Source: Neogale vison (Eukaryota; Chordata; Mammalia; Carnivora; Mustelidae). Taken from it: a stretch of DNA of 64,000 nucleotides. The translations under genes were made by a program, and so were the position numbers. Positions 46,129 to 56,469 of this stretch are shown in pieces (position 1 is the stretch's first letter; each line of letters starts with the position of its first letter). The stretch spans positions 29,835,001-29,899,000 of the forward strand of contig NC_058105.1 in assembly GCF_020171115.1 (NCBI RefSeq), read 5' to 3'. The notes under the pieces were generated by a model. That model was given only the letters and a program-made list of their open reading frames with translations, had not been told where the DNA came from and ran no database searches.

Positions 46129-46875
46129 TTGTCCTGGCTGGTCCCACGCTTGTGGCTTCTTACGATTGCAAGATGGTCTCAGCAATAAGGACCAGGGAAC
46201 TTGGAGACCAGAAAAGTTTATTATTTGCAGGTCCTGGAAAGCACATGGCACAGCTGGGACCACACAGTGAGGTCGCAGGATAGAGAAAGAGAAACCGGGT
46301 GTGGGTCTGGCGTTCTGCTTTTATTGAGATGGAGAGTTTAGGTCTAGGATTTGGTGGGCTTGCTCTAGATGGATGAATTTATTTATTTATTTATTTATTT
46401 TATTTATTTAGTCACTTGAGAGAGTGAGTAAGAGAGAGCACAAGCTGGGGGAAGTGTAGGGGTAAGGCAGAGGGAAAAGATGACTCCCCGCTGAGCAGGA
46501 AGCTGGACATAGGGCTCAATCTCAGGACCCTGGGATCATGACCTGAGCCAAAGGCAGACGTGAAACCTACTGAGCCACCCAGGCGCCCCTAGATGGGCAA
46601 ATTTAAAACATAAGAGAATTTTAAGCAGGAGAAGAGAAAAAACATGTGGCCCAAATGGTCTCATGGAAATCAACTAAGATTTCTGAAACAAAGGAGCCCC
46701 GTGGCGGGTGGTGGCAGCGGAGGGAGGGCTGACTCTTTACCTGAAGGAGGCTGGCAGTGTTTATTCCAGATAGTCAGTTGTCTTTGAAGTGGATGCTTCT
46801 GCAATAAAACTTAAATCAGGCACTTGGCATGGCAGAAAAGAAAAACCAACCCTCGGAGCTTACACCATAAGACAC
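46129..46875 (-). mobile_element. Probable solo LTR of an endogenous retrovirus
   Basis: The insert that splits the MIR can be read, on the minus strand, as starting TGTCTTATGG and ending CCAGCCAGGACA, the TG...CA signature of an LTR. The minus strand has AATAAA-like signals at 46,317-46,326 and 46,216-46,229, as expected of an R/U5 region. No gag/pol/env reading frame accompanies it. I could not find a clean short target duplication, so the ends are approximate. The family is not identified. Confidence 0.5.
46382..46588 (-). mobile_element. CAN SINE inside the LTR-like insert
   Basis: Flanked by ctagatggatgaattta and ctagatgggcaaattta (46,365-46,381; 46,589-46,605). A (TTTA)n tail lies at about 46,377-46,411. 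Confidence 0.95.
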
Positions 46876-47010
46876 TTAAATTCTCTATAGCTCAGTTTTC
46901 CCACCTGTAGAGTGGGGATGACGATAGTACTAGTATCTACCCTAGAGGGCTGTGGTGAGGCATACTTGCTGTGTTTGGCATATGGAATGGCCCAGCAGTG
47001 GTGGGCACAG

Positions 47011-47207
47011 GGACGCTGGGTGGCTCAGTCCATTAAGTGCCTGCCTTCCGCTCAGGTCATGATTCCCAAGGTCCTAGGATTGAGCCCCGCATCAGGCTCT
47101 CTGCTCAGTGGGGAGCCTGCTTCTCCCTCTCCCTCTGATCCTCCTCCCACTTGAGCTCTCTCCCTCTCTCTCTCTCTCTCATAAATAAATAAATACCTAA
47201 AAAAAAA
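47011..47207 (+). mobile_element. CAN SINE inside MIR
   Basis: Flanked by agcagtggtgggcacag and agcagtgcccaacacag (46,994-47,010; 47,208-47,224), an imperfect duplication of MIR text. Confidence 0.95.
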
Positions 47208-47499
47208 GCAGTGCCCAACACAGAGTAACTAGGGAACAGAAGATATTGTTATGATCATTACTTTTATTGGTAGAAGAATTGAGGGAAAGTTGTACCATGT
47301 AGCATAATGGGAGAGAATAACAAATGGAACTGAAAAATATCCATTGGCTTTGGCAATATGAAGGTCATTAATACACTAAGGAATAATAATTCCAGGGAAG
47401 TTGTGGGTGGAAGCTAAATGGCCATGAGTGAATGGAAGATAAGTAAGTAAAGGCATCAGAGTAGCAAAAAGAGCAACAGGACAGAAAAGTGGGACTAAG

Positions 47500-48500
47500 A
47501 TCAAATGCATGTTTACATGGGAATTTGCCATATGTAAGTCAGCAGGGAAAGAATGGACTATTCAAGAGAATGTGCTGGAAAAATAGGCCATCCATCAGGA
47601 AAAAATAAAACGAGACCGTCCCACACAAACACTAGGCAAAAAATAGATTCCAGATGGATTGAAAACAAATTCTAAAAATATAAGGAGAAAATATAGAAGA
47701 ATGTTTTTATAGCTTTAGGGATAAAGAAGGTTTTTCTAATTGTGACACAAAATCCCAAAGCCATGTAAGAAATGACCAACACATTTAAACTTTCTAAAAT
47801 TAGGGGAAAAAAAACCTTTGCATACTGAAAGATGCTATAAACAAAAGACAAACTACAAACAGGGAGAAGATATTTGCAACCTATGTCACAGACAAATGAT
47901 TCTTCTGAAGTGTGAAAAGAGCTTCTCCAGTTCAGTGAGAAATAAACAGGTAACTGACAGAAGGGGGCGGGAGGAATAGAAATTGACAACTAACCTACAA
48001 ACCCAGACTCATCCCACAGTCACCAGTGTTTAGGAAGAGCAAAATGAAACAAAGATTTTTTATCCATCAGAGTTGCAAAAATAAGAGACAAAGAGACAAT
48101 GGCTGCTAACACCAGCTAATTTCATTCATGTTGCTGGAGAATGTAACTGGATACAGATGTTTTAAAGGGCAGATGTGGTGGGACATATTAAAATCTTAAA
48201 TGTGGCTACCTTATGATCCAGCAATTCCACTTGTAAGAATACAGCCGAGGGAAACAATTGCACACATTCATGAAAAACATACAGAGTGTTCACTGCTGCA
48301 TTGGATATGGAAAAAAAAATTCGTAAGCACCTGAAATTTCCACCAATAGAGCAGCTAAATGAGCTATGGTACAACCGTACCATGGAATACGTTTGGCAGT
48401 TTAAAAAAAAGGCAAATCTGTGTACACTCATGTGGGGATGTTATTAAGTGAAAAGAGAGGTTGCAGAATGATAATGATACACAGATCATGACGCCATTTG
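47500..48500 (+). mobile_element. Old L1 ORF2 end and 3' region
   Basis: The text ccagatggattgaaaacaaa, then gaagatatttgcaacctatg, then ttatgatccagcaattccac, then ggtacaaccgtaccatgg tracks L1 ORF2 to its 3' end. No usable frame. Confidence 0.8.
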
Positions 48501-48599
48501 TATAAGCCCGCCCTTCCCAATGAAACACCAAACACGACCCCCGCCATCAATGCAGAGAAAAAGATCTGTGAGGTGAACAAACAAACTGAAATCGTAGTT

Positions 48600-48680
48600 A
48601 CCTCCGAGGAGGGGAGATCGAGTCCCAGGTTGGGTGTAGAGATTACTACAAAAAATAAATACAAACTTAAAAAAAAAAAA
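48600..48680 (+). mobile_element. Short old CAN-type SINE fragment
   Basis: gagatcgagtcccaggttgg, then gtgtagagattactac, then an A-rich tail: the body-less variant in sense orientation. Confidence 0.75.
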
Positions 48681-48685
48681 GTCGC

Positions 48686-48889
48686 GGGACGCCTGGGTGG
48701 CGCAGTTGGTTAAATGACTGCCTCCGGCTCAGGGCGTGATCCTGGAGTCCCGGGATCGAGTCCCACATCAGGCTCCCAGCTCCATGGGGAGTCTGCTTCT
48801 CCCTCTGACCTTCTCCTCGCTCATGCTCTCTCTCACTGTCTCTCTCTCTCAAATAAATAAAATAAAATCTTAAAAAAAAAGAAAAATTA
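48686..48889 (+). mobile_element. CAN SINE
   Basis: Duplication of A-run plus gtcgc (48,671-48,685 and about 48,890-48,908). Head gggacgcctgggtggcgcag. Confidence 0.94.
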
Positions 48890-48908
48890 AAAAAAAAAAA
48901 AAAGTCGC

Positions 48909-49124
48909 TCCTGACCTCTACACACTGCCTTATCTCTTTTTCCCAGTTCAGGAAAGCTTTTTAAGGGAGTGGTCTACACCCACTTTCTGTGTTTTTGAGG
49001 CTGAGAGAGAGAGGGTGAGGGCTTGAACGGGAATGGAAGCTTCGAGGACAGAGAGAAGGAGGCAGGTATGAGAGAAAGAATCCACAACACCTAGTAACCT
49101 AATTGATGTGGGGGATCTAGTTCA
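48909..49124. other. Intron 3, unassigned
   Basis: Short unique spacer. Confidence 0.3.
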
Positions 49125-49860
49125 GTTGATAACATTACACTAAATGTCAACTGTCTGCCAGATACGTGTGAGGTGCCTGGGATACTAAGAAATAAGCAAG
49201 TTGTGGTTTAATGGAAGGGACTAATACGTAACCTACAAATTCTACACAGTGTAGTGAGTACCGTAACAAAGGCACATGGAGAGAGCTGTGGGGAAAAGTG
49301 TAGCCATCAGCAGAGCCTGGTGGGGGTTTCAGGTGGGGAGGAGGGGGTCAGGAATGGCTGAGCTAAGTCTTGAAATCGCGTGGGATGCGCACAAGTTAGC
49401 CAACCGGCATACTGTGGGTATTCGGTACCTATCTGTCGAGTGAATGAAACATACATTCAAGGGGAAAAGAAAATTTTAAAAATACCTCTAAGGTTTTATC
49501 TTTCAAGACAAAATGGATCCACTGAACGTTCTTAATGAGGATGCCAGTGAGGGTAGAAAACAGTCTACGATGTGTCGGAGACTGAATGAGAATGAATGAA
49601 TGAGTGAATGAATGATTCTTTCCAAAAGATCTCCATTTACCCATTAAATATTTATTGAACTTCTATTATATGCCTGGCCCTGGCATATGAGAATGAATGA
49701 ATGAGTGAATGAATGATTCTTTCCAAAAGATCTGCATTTACCCATTAAATATTTATTGAACTTCTATTATATGCCAAGCTCTGTTCCTGAGGGAACAAAA
49801 GGCATAGGGCAGTAGTTGGATAGAAATGTGTGGTTGAGAGGGGTTGGGTTGAGGAAATAT
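49125..49860 (-). mobile_element. Probable L2 3' region
   Basis: Two stretches resemble the reverse complement of the L2 terminus (gtcaactgtctgccagatac; cattaaatatttattgaact). The second has been tandemly duplicated. Confidence 0.55.
49587..49775. repeat. 101-bp tandem duplication
   Basis: Positions 49,587-49,674 and 49,688-49,775 are identical over 88 bp except one base (ctccat versus ctgcat). The period is 101 bp. Confidence 0.97.
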
Positions 49861-51232
49861 CTTTCTTTTGAGATGAGGGAAGAGTCCAGCATATTTACAG
49901 GTTGAAGAGTCAGTCGGGGGTGAGGACCCCAGAGATGAAACAAGATTATCAAAGAGTGGAGATGTCACACGCGAGCAAGTTTTGGAGCTCGAGGAAAGCA
50001 GTGAAATTTTGGAAGGGTCCGTGGAGGCCATGGGAAGGGAGCCAGTCAAGGTCAAGGTTGCTCTGTCTGACGTTGGAGGCCATGGCTTTGAGTGCCAAGA
50101 CTTTTGTGATGGCCTCTAGCTAACTTCACAAGCCTCTGTGTGGGAGCAGAGGGCAGGTCCCGAAATGTTTTCAGCGCAGCAATTTGCTGGCCCGCTAAGG
50201 TGGAGGGGAGATGAAGGCATTGATAAAAGAGTGTTTCAGGTAATCAGTCATGAGGTTCGGCCCGGGTGGAGGAGGAGATGAGGCCAGCGAGGGGCTGATT
50301 GCCAGTGAGACAATGGAGAGAGGTCAGGGTACCCCAGGAGTCCGTGAGGCAAAAGGTCAGGTGGAGGAGGATCCAAGGTGTAAGAGGGTTGGAAAGGTGA
50401 GAGGTCATGGTCAGAGAGCGGGGGGTTAGAGGATGTCTTGGGGGAAGCTGATGCGGCCAATGGTAAGATGTGTCGGTGGCTGAAGCAGATGGAGCCTGAG
50501 AGTTGTGGAGTTTGCACAATCAGGGAATAAAGAGGCTGAAGTCGGACGGGTTGTCCAGGGGCACACTGCTGACTGCTGACACCCAGACCGGGAGAGAGAC
50601 CGCGTGGGTCAGGCGCCGCCAGAAGACGACAGAATAGGTCTCGAGCGAAAAAAAAGGTAGAGGAGGAATTGTCTCGCAGTGGCACCGGGGGGCTGCAGGA
50701 AGGCCCGCCCTGCTGACCCCAAGGCACACAGGCTGTGGGAGAGGACTTCTGGGTGGGACTGGGGAGTCTGCAGTTCCTACAAGCCTGCATGTTCGGCTCT
50801 GACCTTGTGCCTCCTTGGTTTTGCTGGCGGAGACAATTGTGTCAAGCACAGCGGGTGTGACCAGACCTTGTAGGGTTGTGGTTGTGGGGGCACTCGGATG
50901 GCTGTGGCTACGCAGAGGATGGCACATGGGAGAGGGAAGAGACTGGGGTGACCTGAAGGTGTCTAGGAGGCATCTAGGAAGGTGTCTAGGAAGCGTGACT
51001 GGGGGGCAGTGAGCACTGCAGCCATGGAATGCACAAGACATCTCAGGGATCACGTGTGTGCAATGTGTAGAATGATGGCAAAACATGGTCCAGGATGGAA
51101 CCTTCGAGACAGGCCAATATTTAGGGTGAGTGAGAAAGAAGTGGTCTGTGGGCAGGAGAGAATGGCAGCAGGAAGCCAGAGGGCAGTGTTTCAGGAAGGG
51201 ACTTGTCATCAGTGTCTAGAAAGGTGACAGTT
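49861..51232. other. Intron 3, GA-rich stretch without assigned family
   Basis: Purine-rich on the plus strand, with the longest minus-strand open frames of intron 3 (up to 229 codons at 50,520-51,209). These show no domain, and low stop density is expected from the composition. It may be a diverged continuation of the adjacent L2 in antisense. A small repeat of gtgtctaggaag lies at 50,958-50,994. Confidence 0.35.
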
Positions 51233-51250
51233 GAAAAGTGCTTGCTGAGG

Positions 51251-51437
51251 GCACCTGGGTGGCTCAATTGGTTGAGCGACTGCCTTCGGCTCAGGTCATG
51301 ATCCCAGACTTGCAGGATCGAGTCCCGCATCAGGCTCCCAGCTCCGTGGGGAGTCTGCTTCTCCCTCTGACCTTCTCCTCTCTCCTGCTCTCTCTCACTC
51401 ATTGTCTCTCAAATAAATAAGATTTAAAAAAAAAAAA
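51251..51437 (+). mobile_element. CAN SINE, young
   Basis: Exact 18-bp duplication gaaaagtgcttgctgagg at 51,233-51,250 and 51,438-51,455. Confidence 0.97.
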
Positions 51438-51559
51438 GAAAAGTGCTTGCTGAGGGGGTAGAATCATTAGTTTTCTAGAATACGGCTGTTTAAGAAACCC
51501 AAGGTAGTCATCTGGAAAACAATTCTAATGAATACCAGTGCAGTTAGGTAGCCATTTTT

Positions 51560-51748
51560 TAAAAACATTTTTTTATTTATTTGAGAGAGAGAGAGATCAC
51601 AAGTAGGCAGAGAGGCAGGCAGAGAGAGAGGGGGAAGCAGGCTCCCCGTGGAGCAGAGAGCCCAATGAGGGGCTCGATCCCAGGACCCCGGAATCGTGAC
51701 CTGAGCCGAAGGCAGAGGGTTAACTCACTGAGCCACCCAGGTGCCCCA
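51560..51748 (-). mobile_element. CAN SINE
   Basis: Young subfamily antisense copy with its head ending at 51,748, next to an L1 fragment. Confidence 0.95.
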
Positions 51749-51940
51749 ATTGTCTTCCTTTTAGAGACTGAGTAATATTCCATTGTCTGGCTCTCCCCCA
51801 TTTTGTTTAGCCAGACATCAGTTGATGGTTACCGGGTCGTTTTCATCTTTTGGCAATTGTGAGAGCGCCGAATCCTAACCACTAGACCACCAGGGATATT
51901 TTGGCAATTGTGAATAGTTCTCCTTTCTGTACTAGCTCCC
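51749..51940 (-). mobile_element. Old L1 3' fragment carrying a tRNA-half insertion
   Basis: The text gactgagtaatattccattg, then agacatcagttgatggttac, then cttttggcaattgtgaatag is L1 in antisense. It is interrupted at 51,863-51,898 by non-L1 sequence, after which the last 15 nt of L1 text are repeated. Confidence 0.8.
51863..51896 (-). pseudogene. Retroposed 5' half of tRNA-Glu(CTC)
   Basis: The minus strand of these 34 nt reads TCCCTGGTGGTCTAGTGGTT and then AGGATTCGGCGCTC, identical to the first 34 nt of mammalian tRNA-Glu(CTC) as I know it, ending at the first anticodon base. It includes the D-arm A-box region. No A-tail is present. It is bounded by ttttggcaattgtga (51,848-51,862 and 51,899-51,913), extendable to 18 bp with one mismatch. 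The next four bases on the minus strand (TCAC) belong to both the target and the tRNA, so the 3' junction has microhomology. The other half of the tRNA is absent, so this is not a working gene. Confidence 0.93.
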
Positions 51941-52150
51941 AGCTCCCTTGCCTTCTTCCTATTGAAAATCTCCTCAAGCTCGTTTCTGCCTCTTGACCAT
52001 TACCTTTGTTATTCCTCTCCGGAATGCTCTTCTCCCAGATTCTCCCACAGCTGTCTTATACCTGTCCATGCAGTGCAGCTTAAAGGTCACATTGTCAGGG
52101 AAGCCATCACGATCACTTTTTATCCCTATTATCTAAAGGAATAGAGCAAG
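51941..52150 (+). mobile_element. Probable L2 fragment
   Basis: ccggaatgctcttctcccag and cagcttaaaggtcacattgt, then cagggaagccatcacgatca, resemble the L2 3' region. Confidence 0.5.
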
Positions 52151-52159
52151 GAACCAGAG

Positions 52160-52247
52160 GTACGGCTCAGGGCTCGATCCCAGGACCCGGGGATCATGAC
52201 CTGAGCTGAAGGCAGATGTTTAACCCACTGAGCCACCCGGGTGCCCC
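52160..52247 (-). mobile_element. Truncated SINE lacking body and tail
   Basis: Only the tRNA-derived head is present in antisense (ctcgatcccaggacccgggg to ccacccgggtgcccc). The CT-rich body and A-tail are missing. The flanks share aaggaac/caggaac, a possible short duplication. Confidence 0.88.
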
Positions 52248-52249
52248 AG

Positions 52250-52735
52250 ACCAGGAACTGTTCTGTGCCTTTGGACTCCTTAGCAATCTAGTGAGGTCTG
52301 TGGACTCATTCTTCAGATAACCATCTTAAATGCCTAAAATATGCCCGTTATACTAACAATACACTTCTCAAAATATTTTCAATTTGTGATTTAGTAACCC
52401 CTGTTACTTTATTAGTTCCTGAAGTAATATCTACATAAAGCTTGAACAACTATCATAATTTAGAAGGTGTCTAAGTATAAATGCTATTTTGAGCTATTTG
52501 CAATAACTGTAATAAGAAGTGAAAGCATCAGTGATTTCTATTGACTGTGAAATCACACATATTGCTAAAATTACTGTAGATCGTTACCTACATTTGTACC
52601 TGAAAAACCGCTAAGCCTCGGTGAGGGCTCCGTGGAAACAATGTGGTTTTTTCCTACCCAGGTTGGTGGAATCTACAAATTCTCTCCATAGACCCCTTGG
52701 AAGTCTGTGGATCAGACTTAGAGCTCATGCCCTAA
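52250..52735. mobile_element. Old DNA-transposon-like repeat, family not named
   Basis: Recognised as an old mammalian repeat by atcttaaatgcctaaaatat, tgctattttgagctatttgc and gatttctattgactgtgaaa. Its ends are related in inverted form (gaggtctgtggactcattc near 52,290; ccatagaccccttggaagtc near 52,688), suggesting a terminal-inverted-repeat element. Confidence 0.5.
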
Positions 52736-52799
52736 AATGTGAAAGACACACAGTAGTGACGAGAGGGATGGGTTACGTTGGAATTGGGCTTTTTTGGAA

Positions 52800-52972
52800 G
52801 ACTTTCTTTTAGAGAGCGAGAGGGCAAGTGTGCGCCTGCGTGCACATGAGCGGGGGGTGGGGGGGCAGACAGAGAAACTCTCAAGCTGTGCGCAGACGCT
52901 GTCTTGGGTCTCGATCTCACCACTTGAGCCGAAACCAAAGTCAGACACCCACGGAGCCGCCCAGGTGCCCCT
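52800..52972 (-). mobile_element. CAN SINE, older copy
   Basis: Body with GTGCGCCTGCGTGCACATGA and head gccgcccaggtgcccc. The flanks gaattgggcttttt and agaactgggttttg are a likely duplication. Confidence 0.9.
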
Positions 52973-53486
52973 TAGAACTGGGTTTTGTAGCAGCTGGAAG
53001 CCATTGCAGGAGGCCAGGGAGTGATGAGTGGGAGAAGAAAACTGTCTTCTCCATCGTTCCACAGAACCTGGGTGTGAGAGACAGAGAAATTTCCAGCTGA
53101 GAAGGCACATGAGGGAAGCCTTGTCTTTGAAGGGGAGTCGGGTATCGCCCGGGAGAAGGAAACATTTGTGCAGACACTGCCTGTGGGAGTGAGGGATTTG
53201 ATGTATGGTGGACTGGAGGCCAGTGAGCACAGCAGAATGGGGTGGGGAATTCTTCCTATATTCCGGGTAAGTTGGACACCGAGGAGAAGATGAATCACCC
53301 AGGACTGGCCGGTTTGGCTGGTCTGATTCAGAGACTCCTAAGGGCCTGAGGCGGCAGCAGAAAGATAGGCCCAGGGCACCACCAGAGACTGAGGGGTGGG
53401 GGAGGGCGAGAAAAAACTCAAAACGCACTCTATTCTTTCCTCCTCTGGTTCCTTTTGCAGAACAAAAAAAATGAAGTTTAAAAAAA
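52973..53486. other. Intron 3, unassigned
   Basis: GA-rich unique sequence. A 236-codon minus frame (52,718-53,428) crosses a SINE and has no domain, so it is not a gene. Confidence 0.35.
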
Positions 53487-53499
53487 AAAAAGTTATGTT

Positions 53500-53687
53500 G
53501 GGGCGCCTGGGTGGCTCAGTGGGTTAAAGCCTCTGCCTTTGGCTCAGGTCATGAGCCCAGGGTCCTGGGATCGAGCCCCACATTGGGCTCTCTGCTCAGT
53601 GGGGAGCCTGCTTCCTCCTCTCTCTCTACCTGCCTCTCTGCCTACTTATGATTTCTGTCTGTCAAATAAATAAATAAATATTTTTTT
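53500..53687 (+). mobile_element. CAN SINE, young
   Basis: 13-bp duplication aaaaagttatgtt at 53,487-53,499 and 53,688-53,700. Confidence 0.96.
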
Positions 53688-53700
53688 AAAAAGTTATGTT

Positions 53701-54504
53701 AAGGAGGGAAAAAAAAGCAGTGCCAAAAAAAAGCAGTGAATTTGATAATTCAAATGAGCCAATCATCCAAAAATTACTTAGAGAGGTCAAAGGGGTGCAG
53801 CCCCCTCCCTTGCTCCTAATTCTTCAGGAACCTTCTAAGGACCTCAGCAACCAAGAGATTCTTGGATGCTGTTCCCCTTCAGAATGATGTTTGGCTCAGA
53901 GGCATCAAAGGAAGGAAAAAAAAAAAAAAGGATTTTATTTTTAGAATTTTCTCTGGGACTCCAAGATACCTTGCACCTGGATCTCTCCTCTGTATGTAGT
54001 GTTCAGAATCTAGGATTTAGGGTTTTTAATTTTTTTTGTAAGCTATTTTCCCTTCTCTAGCAGGGGGATCTTTCAGAAAGGTTCCAGTTGGGAGCTGCGG
54101 CTGGTGGGAAGCATTGGCCGGGTCCTGCTCTCTTTGATTCTGTTTCTGTCTCTGCCAGCTCACCGTGCTGGGTTTGAGAACAAACCTTCTGGCTTGGATG
54201 GTGAGGCAGCGGACAGGCTGGTGGGGGGGTGAGAGCAGAGGCAGAGCTGAAGCCGTGCTGACCTAGTTAGAGCTGAGGCAGGCTGCAGAGGTGGCAGAAA
54301 CGGCCCCGGAGAGAAGAGAGAAGCTTCCCAGGACAGGGAGGAGCAGAGGAGTGGCTCTGGTTTCAGACGCCCTGGCAAGACTTGGGGTCATAAAGGGGAC
54401 AATGTGTAGAGACTGTGAGCTGAGTGTGTGTGTGTGTGTGTGTGTGTGTACATGTGTGTGGGGGTGGACAATCTTTACCAAATGTTGTCCACTTGCTTAG
54501 ATTT
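53701..54504. other. Intron 3, unassigned, with (GT)n
   Basis: A pure (GT) run of about 13 units is at 54,424-54,449. Otherwise unique. Confidence 0.4.
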
Positions 54505-54521
54505 TAAAGTCACACTCTTGG

Positions 54522-54726
54522 GGCGCCTGGGTGGCTCAGTGGGTTAAAGCCTCTGCCTTCAGCTCAGGTCATGATCTCAGGGTCCTGGGATCGAGTCCCG
54601 CATCGGGCTCTCTGCTCAGCCGGAAGCCTGCTTCCTCCTCTCTCTCCGCCTGCCTCTCTGCCTACTTGTGATCTCTGTCTGTCAAATAAATAAATAAATA
54701 AAATATTAAAAAAATAATAATAAAAA
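54522..54726 (+). mobile_element. CAN SINE, young
   Basis: Exact 17-bp duplication taaagtcacactcttgg at 54,505-54,521 and 54,727-54,743. Confidence 0.97.
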
Positions 54727-54743
54727 TAAAGTCACACTCTTGG

Positions 54744-55488
54744 AGGAAATGAAAACCGGAAAAATATGTGGACCTTAGGGGAGCTGGTGGGCAGTGTCAT
54801 AAACCCAGCGAGACCGAGCAGAACCCAGGCTGTTCTGAAAAGCTCCCCCCGCAGTGGGTCAAGGAGCGGTCCCGGCCCCCACCAGGTCCCCAGCTCCCAC
54901 ACTAGGCACTGAGGGGAGACGCAGGGAGCACGGATGCAGAACCAGCCTGGAGCATAGTCAGCCCACCCCCCGGGACTGCCCGCGGGCCCCACACTGCCTC
55001 GGGCCCCCATGGGGGAGAGAGGAGTGCCCTCTGTGGCCTCTGGCCCTCAGAGGGACAGTCTATTTGAGGGAATGGTCATCCTTGGTGAGTGACAGTAAGT
55101 GATCCGATAGCCTAATTATTATTATTATTATTATTTTATGCTCCGGGGTCAGAGAAGGGATTTCTGGCAAAAGTGGGGAAGGCTTCGTGGAAGAAGAGGT
55201 GAACAGTCCATGACCCTGAGGGGTGGGAGGGCAGGACTGGGCTGAGAACCGGAGACGCGGGGGGGTCCAGAGTAAAGGTACGCCCAGAGCTGAAGTTGGA
55301 CCAAGGAGGTGGCGGGCCCTTGGGCCCGACGGGACAGGCAGGCCGATCAATGGGATATGGAGGAACCCAACTGGATGAAGAGAGTCAGATGACCCAGGGC
55401 ATTTTAAACTTCGAGAAGGGACCGTCCCGAAAGCCCGGGTTGGAAGCAGTCGGGCCATGTCTCTGCTCTTCCCCACCTCACCCCCCAG
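54744..55488. other. Intron 3, 3' end
   Basis: Unique GC-rich sequence with an (ATT)n run at about 55,115-55,136. The last 30 nt form the polypyrimidine tract of exon 4. Confidence 0.4.
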
Positions 55489-55675
55489 CTACAAGCCCAT
55501 TGTGGAATTCATTGACGCCCAGTTTGAGGCTTACCTGCAGGAAGAGCTAAAGATCCGCAGGGTACTGCACACCTACCACGACTCCCGAATCCACGCCTGC
55601 TTGTACTTCATCGCCCCCACGGGACATTCCCTGAAGTCTCTGGACCTCGTGACGATGAAGAAGCTGGACAGTAAG
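55489..55675 (+). CDS. SEPTIN6: SEPTIN6 coding exon 4 (residues 114 in part to 176)
   Basis: The C-rich tract and acceptor cccccag end at 55,488, and the exon opens with the last base of Ser114 followed by YKPIVEFIDAQFEAYLQEEL. It is 187 nt, 1 base plus 62 codons, and ends on Lys176 with donor gtacga at 55,676. It encodes the helix after switch II, the HDSRIHACLYF strand and the ISP/APTGHSLKSLD region that precedes the G4 strand. No stop or frameshift is seen. The position read here as Ala in RIHACLYF is Val in the version I remember from other mammals, a conservative change that could be lineage-specific or a recall error. Confidence 0.96.
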
Positions 55676-56054
55676 GTACGAAGGCAGGGGCGAGGGCGGG
55701 CGGGAGGCCGGGCACACGGAAATCCCCCTTACCGGTCTCTCGGGCCCTGCAGGTGCCAGATTGCAGAAGATGCTCTGGGGCCTCCTCATCCTCCCCTTCA
55801 TTCCCTGATCCTCCAGAGAGATGGTGTTCTTGATCCAGCACCCACGTTGTATGCTTTGTGATCTGTTTTCCTGGCGTGGGGCATGGGTTAACCTCTGGGG
55901 GTTAAGGGTGGCTGCAAGCAAGATGGCCGCCTGGGCCTAGGGGCTCAGCCTTTGGCAACGGAGAGGTGTTTTCTTCTTTGCCCCAAGATTAACTGGCCTG
56001 TTCGAGAATCGAACATGGCAAACTGGATTTTGAAAGTTACTATTTCTATTATCA
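55676..56054. other. Intron 4, 5' part
   Basis: Unique, no repeat recognised. Confidence 0.35.
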
Positions 56055-56290
56055 GTAATAATTTTAGTAACAGCAGCTAATGTTTGCTAAATCCTCATTA
56101 TATCCCACTCTGAGGCAAGCACCATCTGGACTGTCTCCTGGAATTCTCACAGCCCAGTAAGGCAAACACCGTCATTATCCCCCACTTACTGGAGGAGACA
56201 CGGAGGCTCTAAGAGGTTAAGGGACTTGCCTCTTGTCATACAGCTGGTTCCTGGCAGAGTCTAGATTCGAACTCAGATCTCTGGCACCAT
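56055..56290 (-). mobile_element. MIR, nearly complete
   Basis: aatgtttgctaaatcctcat to agtctagattcgaactcaga follows the reverse MIR consensus, with ggaggctctaagaggttaag at the core. Confidence 0.87.
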
Positions 56291-56469
56291 GTTCTGTGGC
56301 CTCCAGGCCTGAAAAAGGTGGCTGCGGGAATCAGTTGTGTCCTTCCCTGAAAGGAACTAAAAAATGTAAGTCCCACGCCAGATGGAAATCAGACAAGGAT
56401 TCGTCCTCTGAAAGGACTATTCACTGTACAAAAGAATAAAGGCAAGATTCTTTAAAAAGCCTAATCCAA

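Larger units (their letters stand above)
46025..47275 (+). mobile_element. MIR split by an LTR-like insert and a SINE
   Basis: The 5' part lies at about 46,025-46,100 (gacctgggttcaaatcccat; cttgctactgatgagc) and the 3' part resumes at about 46,885 (ctcagttttcccacctgtag; gtggggatgacgatagtact), continuing past a SINE to about 47,275. Confidence 0.72.

Noticed and set aside
50520..51209. 229-codon minus frame in intron 3
   Set aside because: Lies in GA-rich DNA that is stop-poor in antisense; no domain, and part of the block may be degraded L2.
54522..54600. tRNA-like A- and B-box motifs in SINE heads
   Set aside because: They belong to CAN SINEs and do not form a complete tRNA; no intact tRNA gene was seen in the window.
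55457..55861. Open frame covering exon 4 and running past its donor
   Set aside because: The part after 55,675 is intron; the exon has a consensus donor and the septin sequence resumes at exon 5.
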